From Cenococcum geophilum 1.58 (lineage: Eukaryota; Ascomycota; Dothideomycetes; Gloniales; Gloniaceae), in NCBI GenBank assembly GCA_001692895.1, contig KV748177.1, forward strand, positions 1,426,001 to 1,490,000: DNA of 64,000 nucleotides. Direction: 5' to 3'. Positions 60,155 through 64,000 of this stretch are shown here, in pieces. The position numbers were made by a program, and so were the translations under genes. Positions within the stretch are counted from its first letter, which is position 1. Every line of letters starts with the position of its first letter. Under the pieces are notes generated by a model. It saw only the letters and a program-made list of their open reading frames with translations. It had not been told where the DNA came from and ran no database searches.

Positions 60155-60415
60155 GAACGACAGCCAGCAGACGACCGTCGCCCGGAGCTAGACGACCGTC
60201 AGAGCCAGATGACCGTCGTCAGAGCCAGACGACCGTCGTCAGAGCTGGACGACCGTCGCCGGAGCCAGATGGACCGTCGCCAGAGCTAGACGACCGTCAG
60301 AGCCAGACGACCGTCGTCAGAGCTAGACGACCGTCGCCGGAGCCAGATGACCGTCGCCAGAGCTAGACAACCGTCGTCATCGCCACACGACCGTCGCCAG
60401 AGCCACACGACAACC
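60155..60415. repeat. Array 2 in S: 17-21-base GACGACCGTCG units
   Basis: About 14 units of AGAGCCAGACGACCGTCGTC with small length changes. The core GACGACCGTCGTC is nearly self-complementary. Confidence 0.88.
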
Positions 60416-60477
60416 GTTCGAACGACCAGCCAGCGAACACAATAAACGATTCGATCGATCGAATTAAGGTGACATAG

Positions 60478-60553
60478 ACAGGTAGGCACAGATAGGTAGG
60501 CATAGACGGGTAGGTATAGACAGACAGATAGACAGACAGACAGACAGACAGGT

Positions 60554-60596
<43 letters not shown>

Positions 60597-60618
60597 TAGG
60601 TCGGTAGGTAGGCAGGTA
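60478..60618. repeat. Array 3 in S: tetranucleotide GGCA/GGTA/GACA
   Basis: Imperfect tetranucleotide run: CAGACAGACA, then twelve or so pure GGCA copies, then GGTA. Confidence 0.92.
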
Positions 60619-60727
60619 GAAGAGAACCGTCGCTATATTATATTAAATTATCTAAAACAATACAATTTATTTTGCACTAACTGCGTAAAAAGAGCAATAT
60701 TTATTGCTTAAAGTGAGTAAGATATAA

Positions 60728-60895
60728 AATGCGTGAAGAGGGTATTATGTATAGAATGCGCGAAGAGGGCATTATGTATAGAATGCGCGAGAAGGGCATT
60801 ATATACAGAATGCGTAAGAAGGGCATTATGTATAGAATGCGTAAGAAGGGCATTATGTACAGAATGCGCGAGGAGGGCATTATATATTAATTGCG
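60728..60895. repeat. Array 4 in S: 27-base units
   Basis: About six units of GAATGCGCGAAGAGGGCATT plus ATGTATA, the first ones nearly identical. Open frames 60733-61302 plus and 60708-61061 minus come from this array. Confidence 0.9.
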
Positions 60896-60924
60896 TATTA
60901 AGTGCAAAATGCGTAGTTAGCTGC

Positions 60925-61115
60925 ACTGCACTGTTAAATATAGCAGTATGCCGCAGTGTATTGTTAAATATAGCAATATACCGCAGTGTATTGTTAAATA
61001 CAGCAGTATACCGTACTGCATTATTAAATATAGCAGTATGCAGTAATATACCGCACTGCATTGTTAAATGCAGCAGTATGCCGCACTGTATTGTTGAATG
61101 TAGCAGTATGCCGCA
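60925..61115. repeat. Array 5 in S: about 30-base units
   Basis: About six or seven units of AGCAGTATGCCGCACTGTAT plus TGTTAAATR, with one partial unit near 61040. Confidence 0.88.
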
Positions 61116-61221
61116 CCTTAGTCGATACTATACGCTACACGTTGTAGTGCGCGGAATGCGCATTTGGCCGCCAAATGCTGCCAAATGCTGTAAAAATGCT
61201 GGTAAATTTTTTCCTGACGTA

Positions 61222-63150
61222 TATAGTTATAGGGGGGGAATATTAGCTTCCTTCTTAAGCAGTACTGTAGCCGTTTACTTATATACGCCTATTATACTCT
61301 AAAGGCAGGCTATTTAGACCTTTTAGAGTGGTTTAAGGAGCGACTTAGGGGGGCCTTTTTTAGATTCTCTAATGGCCTAAATACTAGACCTATACGTTAT
61401 AGTTAGCTAGACAACTACTATATATAGTAGGCGTAACCTCTAGAAGCATAGACCCTATATAGAGTTAACGATCCTAAATAATGCAATATACTATACTTAG
61501 CCCTTATAGGCCGCTTACGCTATATATACGCTCTACTAGAGCTTGCTATCTACCCATACTCCTAATACCCTTAGGCCCTAAACTGGTTAACCCCTAAAGC
61601 CTTAAATGTAAATTATATACTAAAGATCTATAGATTAGTTGCGTTTTCTTATAAAATAGATTAGCTAGTATTTTTCTAGTAAGAATTGGACTCTATATTG
61701 TCTTACCTATTTTATATAGGTATTATAAGCTTTCTCTAGTATTCTGCAATTCTCTACGGCTATTAGCCCGTATATAATTAGGTTTATATTATTAATAAAG
61801 CCTATCCCCTAGGTCGCCCCTTTCTTAAAAAAGTTAAGTAGGTTGCTTATAAAGAAAAGGAAGAGTATAGGCGAGAGGGGTAATCTTTATAGTATTCCTA
61901 TTGTAACTATAATAGGGGGGCTCTAATATCCGCTAAAGACCAGTAATATTTCTTTCTAACCTATAAACCCTTAAATAAATTATATAATCCATTCTAGAAA
62001 GCCTTTTACCCTAAGGATATATAGGAGACGCTTATAGGGTATGTTATTGTAGGCGCTACTAATATCTAGGCTAAGCATTAATACTATAAAGTCCCTTCGC
62101 ATCGCCTATGCGGATTTAATAGTAGTAGCGAGTAGCGTAAGTGCTAATAGTGTTAAGCGGTTCTTTCTTACCCCTATTTAGCTCTATAGTAATAGGGCAT
62201 ATTCCTTAGCCGTATCTACTATGCGGTCCGCTATTACCTTTTTTAAAATCTTACTAAGGGTGTTTTCTAAGGCAATAGGGCGGTAGTTTCCTAGGATTAA
62301 GTAATTTACTTTACCTTCTTTTTATAGAATAACCGTTGTTATAGATCTTCCGAGTCGCGGGTAGTAGCCTATAGTAAAGTATGCTCTAGCTATATCTATA
62401 AGTAGTCTATAGGTCTTTAGGGCCTTATTTAGAATCCTATTTAGTCCTAGTACTATATTATTTAAAAGGCGGCTAATAGTTCTAGCCATTTCCTCTATTA
62501 TTATATCGCTATTAACCCGTAGGCGAGTCACCGGTGTTTTACCTGTAATATTACTAAGGTCTACTAGAGCTAGTTAGGGGGAAAACCTTTTTATAAGAAT
62601 CTTTACCTTCTTATTATTATTATTAGTGGCCTATAATTCCCCTGCTCTTTATAGGGGTAGTAGGTATAAGTCTTCTGCTAATTACCCTACCTTTTTCTTT
62701 ACCTATTTTACTATAGCCCACAGGCCCTTATTATAGGGGAGGCTTAGGTTAAAAGTATATTCATTTATAAATTATCTCCAGTTATTCCTTGCTTCTTTTT
62801 TTAGGGTATTCTTTAACTAGTTTCTTATATCTTTATATCGTCTCTTATCTTTAGGGTTATAGCTACTTAAGTATTTCCTTCTTACTTGTCGTTGGCTAGC
62901 TATAAGAACTGCGTATTATATAGACTATACGTGTCGCGCATAAGGGCCTAGTCTTAAGACTAGGTAGTGCTCTTCTAACCTATTTTTAATCGCTGCCTAG
63001 ATCCTTTCTAGTCTTTAGTTAATCTCCTTAGGGGTAGCTAATAAGCCTCGCTTATTTGGTATTAGGTGGATTTCTTTTAGGTCTTAGAGTTATTGTTTAA
63101 CTATATTAAGGAAGCTGTCTACCTTAAGCATCCTTATTGCGTATCTTTTA
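61222..63150 (-). pseudogene. L1c ORF2 reverse transcriptase
   Basis: Minus-strand reading: ARTISRLLNNIVLGLNRILNK and GYYPRLGRSITTVIL (62322-62480), NYRPIALENTLSKILKKVIA (about 62230-62290), LSLDISSAYNNIPYKRLL (about 62010-62065). The catalytic box reads FINNINLIIYG at about 61768-61800, where LINEs have F/YxDD, so both Asp are Asn. The segment ends with IIGVYK.TATVLLKKEANIPPL at 61230-61290 and continues beyond S at 59320. Confidence 0.87.
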
Positions 63151-64000
63151 CTATTTAGTTACGCCTTAATATCTAAATCTAGCTGTATTTAGATGGGGAT
63201 ATAGTCTAAAGTAAGTGCCTATTCTTCTTTGGGGTTATACCTTTTAAGTCTTTAGTATAGGCCTTCGTCTATAAATATAAGGTCAATTATACTTTTAGCA
63301 GATCCTCGTTACCATATAATTACTCTAGGGGGGGTGGCCAGCTTAAGGCCCTAGGTGTCTATAGCTTTTAGTAGGCACTCTACCTATTATTTAGCAGCGA
63401 CGTAGATACCCCCCCACCGCAGGTAGTAGAGGTTTATATCTCCTAATAGGATAAACTCTATNCCTTTGGTTTTAAGTAAGCTTATTACTAATATAATATT
63501 CTCTATTTATAGGACCCCTTTAACCCTAGGGTTATATATATTAATAATTTATACCAGTCCTCTATATATCTAGATTATTATAACTATAATATCTAGATTA
63601 ACTGCCTGCTATAACTATAAGGACAGGCTAATAGTCTTACTAATTATAAAGCACACGCGTATGGCTGCTTTTGGTTCGTATAGAAGCTGGAATCCTTAGG
63701 GGTAGTATGTTAATTATATATAGGTATTATAGTACGGCTCTTATATAGTAAGGATATAGTGTTTCTCTAGGTCTAGACTATTTAGTAAGGGCCTTACAAA
63801 ACGGTGGTTTGTGTTGCTATAGTTAGACTATATAATAGATAGGTAGCGGACCCCCAGTGAGGGTCCTTCGCCTCTTTATCATTCCTTACTTCTTCTATTT
63901 CCACTTTCTCTAGAATATTTAGAACTTCTATCTCTTATATCTACACCCTAGTTACTACTTATTTTATATAGAGCTTTCTATTCCTATATCTTATATTCTT
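63151..64000 (-). pseudogene. L1c ORF2 AP-type endonuclease, partial
   Basis: Minus-strand reading has INIYNPRVKGV (about 63505-63540), IEFILLGDINLYYLRWGG (about 63408-63460) and ATPPRVI followed by SIIDLIFI (about 63280-63340). These match the NxYxP, GDFN and DLxF blocks of LINE apurinic-site endonucleases. The N-terminal part is beyond the right edge. Confidence 0.82.

Larger units (their letters stand above)
59323..61219. mobile_element. S: TIR element carrying five tandem-repeat arrays
   Basis: Ends are inverted copies of CGTYAGGAAAAAATTTACC followed by AGCAT, with one RIP-type mismatch (TTAGG left, TCAGG right), flanked by TA (59321-59322, 61220-61221). Removing it restores the L1c frame (EANIPPL.L then NKRNSNI). 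The inside has no transposase: a palindrome at the left end, five different tandem arrays, and CATTTGGC/GCCAAATG motifs near both ends. The TA duplication and TIR form point to a Tc1/mariner-pogo-mobilised non-autonomous element. CpA and TpG are better preserved than in L1c. Confidence 0.78.
58262..64000 (-). mobile_element. L1c: minus-strand Tad-type LINE, split by S; runs off the window
   Basis: The 3' end is an (AAT)n run on the plus strand (58262-58283), i.e. an (ATT)n tail on the coding strand, cutting Gypsy H. The 3' untranslated region resembles that of L1b (GGGATCTAAATTGG, GCAATAAAT). Reading 3' to 5' along the plus strand: ORF2 C-terminal region, S insertion at a TA, RT, linker, AP-type endonuclease near 63250-63700. 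ORF1 and the 5' end are outside the window. One N at 63462. Confidence 0.85.

Noticed and set aside
60155-60415. Regular repeats that might suggest a CRISPR array
   Set aside because: Units are contiguous with no unique spacers, and the genome is eukaryotic; it is a minisatellite.
59606-61302. Several repeat-rich open frames (Glu-Leu-Arg, Ile-His-Asn-Ala, Cys-Ala-Arg-Arg repeats)
   Set aside because: They are translations of tandem DNA arrays in S on both strands.

Overview
The window is draft-quality nuclear DNA of a filamentous ascomycete. One ordinary, GC-balanced host gene sits at the left edge: a Zn2Cys6 regulator, 224-2677 on the minus strand. From about 4.0 kb to the right end I see no intact host gene, only transposable elements inserted into one another. 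Almost all of this DNA carries the footprint of repeat-induced point mutation (RIP): CpA and TpG have become TpA on both strands, CpG is spared, and reading frames are full of TAA and TAG at former Gln and Trp codons. The species cannot be named from the sequence. The scattered N bases (11274, 15762-15816, 63462) show it is an assembly.

Left part. After the host gene and its upstream region come a lightly mutated solo LTR (5027-5215, duplication TGTAG) and a complete Ty3/Gypsy element G1 (6075-14093, duplication TACCT). Next is a four-layer nest: a pogo/Fot1-type DNA transposon P (14469-30337, TA duplication) holds Gypsy element A (15106-28917, CTAAT), which holds Copia element B (18656-26516, TATTA), which holds a short gag-only LTR element C (22385-24715, TTAAC). 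G1 and P both lie in unassigned decayed DNA (5221-6069, 14099-14466, 30340-33300).

Right part. One old minus-strand Gypsy element, H, is spread from about 33.3 kb to 58261 and has been broken up by later arrivals. These are a LINE-like unit L1a (34883-42921, 15-bp duplication) that holds Copia element D (35408-40792, GGACG); a 5'-truncated LINE L1b (43307-44680, 14-bp duplication); and Gypsy element E (45215-57768, GAAAG) that holds Gypsy element F (50533-56719, TTAGR). At 58262 H is cut by a minus-strand LINE L1c that runs out of the window. L1c is interrupted by a TIR element S (59323-61219, TA) packed with five unrelated tandem arrays. Removing the guests restores H, B and L1c protein reading across the joints, which independently supports the layout.

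Function. Apart from the regulator nothing here looks able to make a working protein. RIP has replaced zinc-knuckle Cys/His by Tyr and catalytic Asp by Asn in most elements. Gene-free, RIP-mutated, nested DNA of this kind is typical of fungal heterochromatin (pericentromeric, subtelomeric or dispensable blocks). The most unusual items are S, C, a hairpin shared by the 3' ends of four Gypsy elements, and the half-tRNA-type primer sites of both Copia elements.
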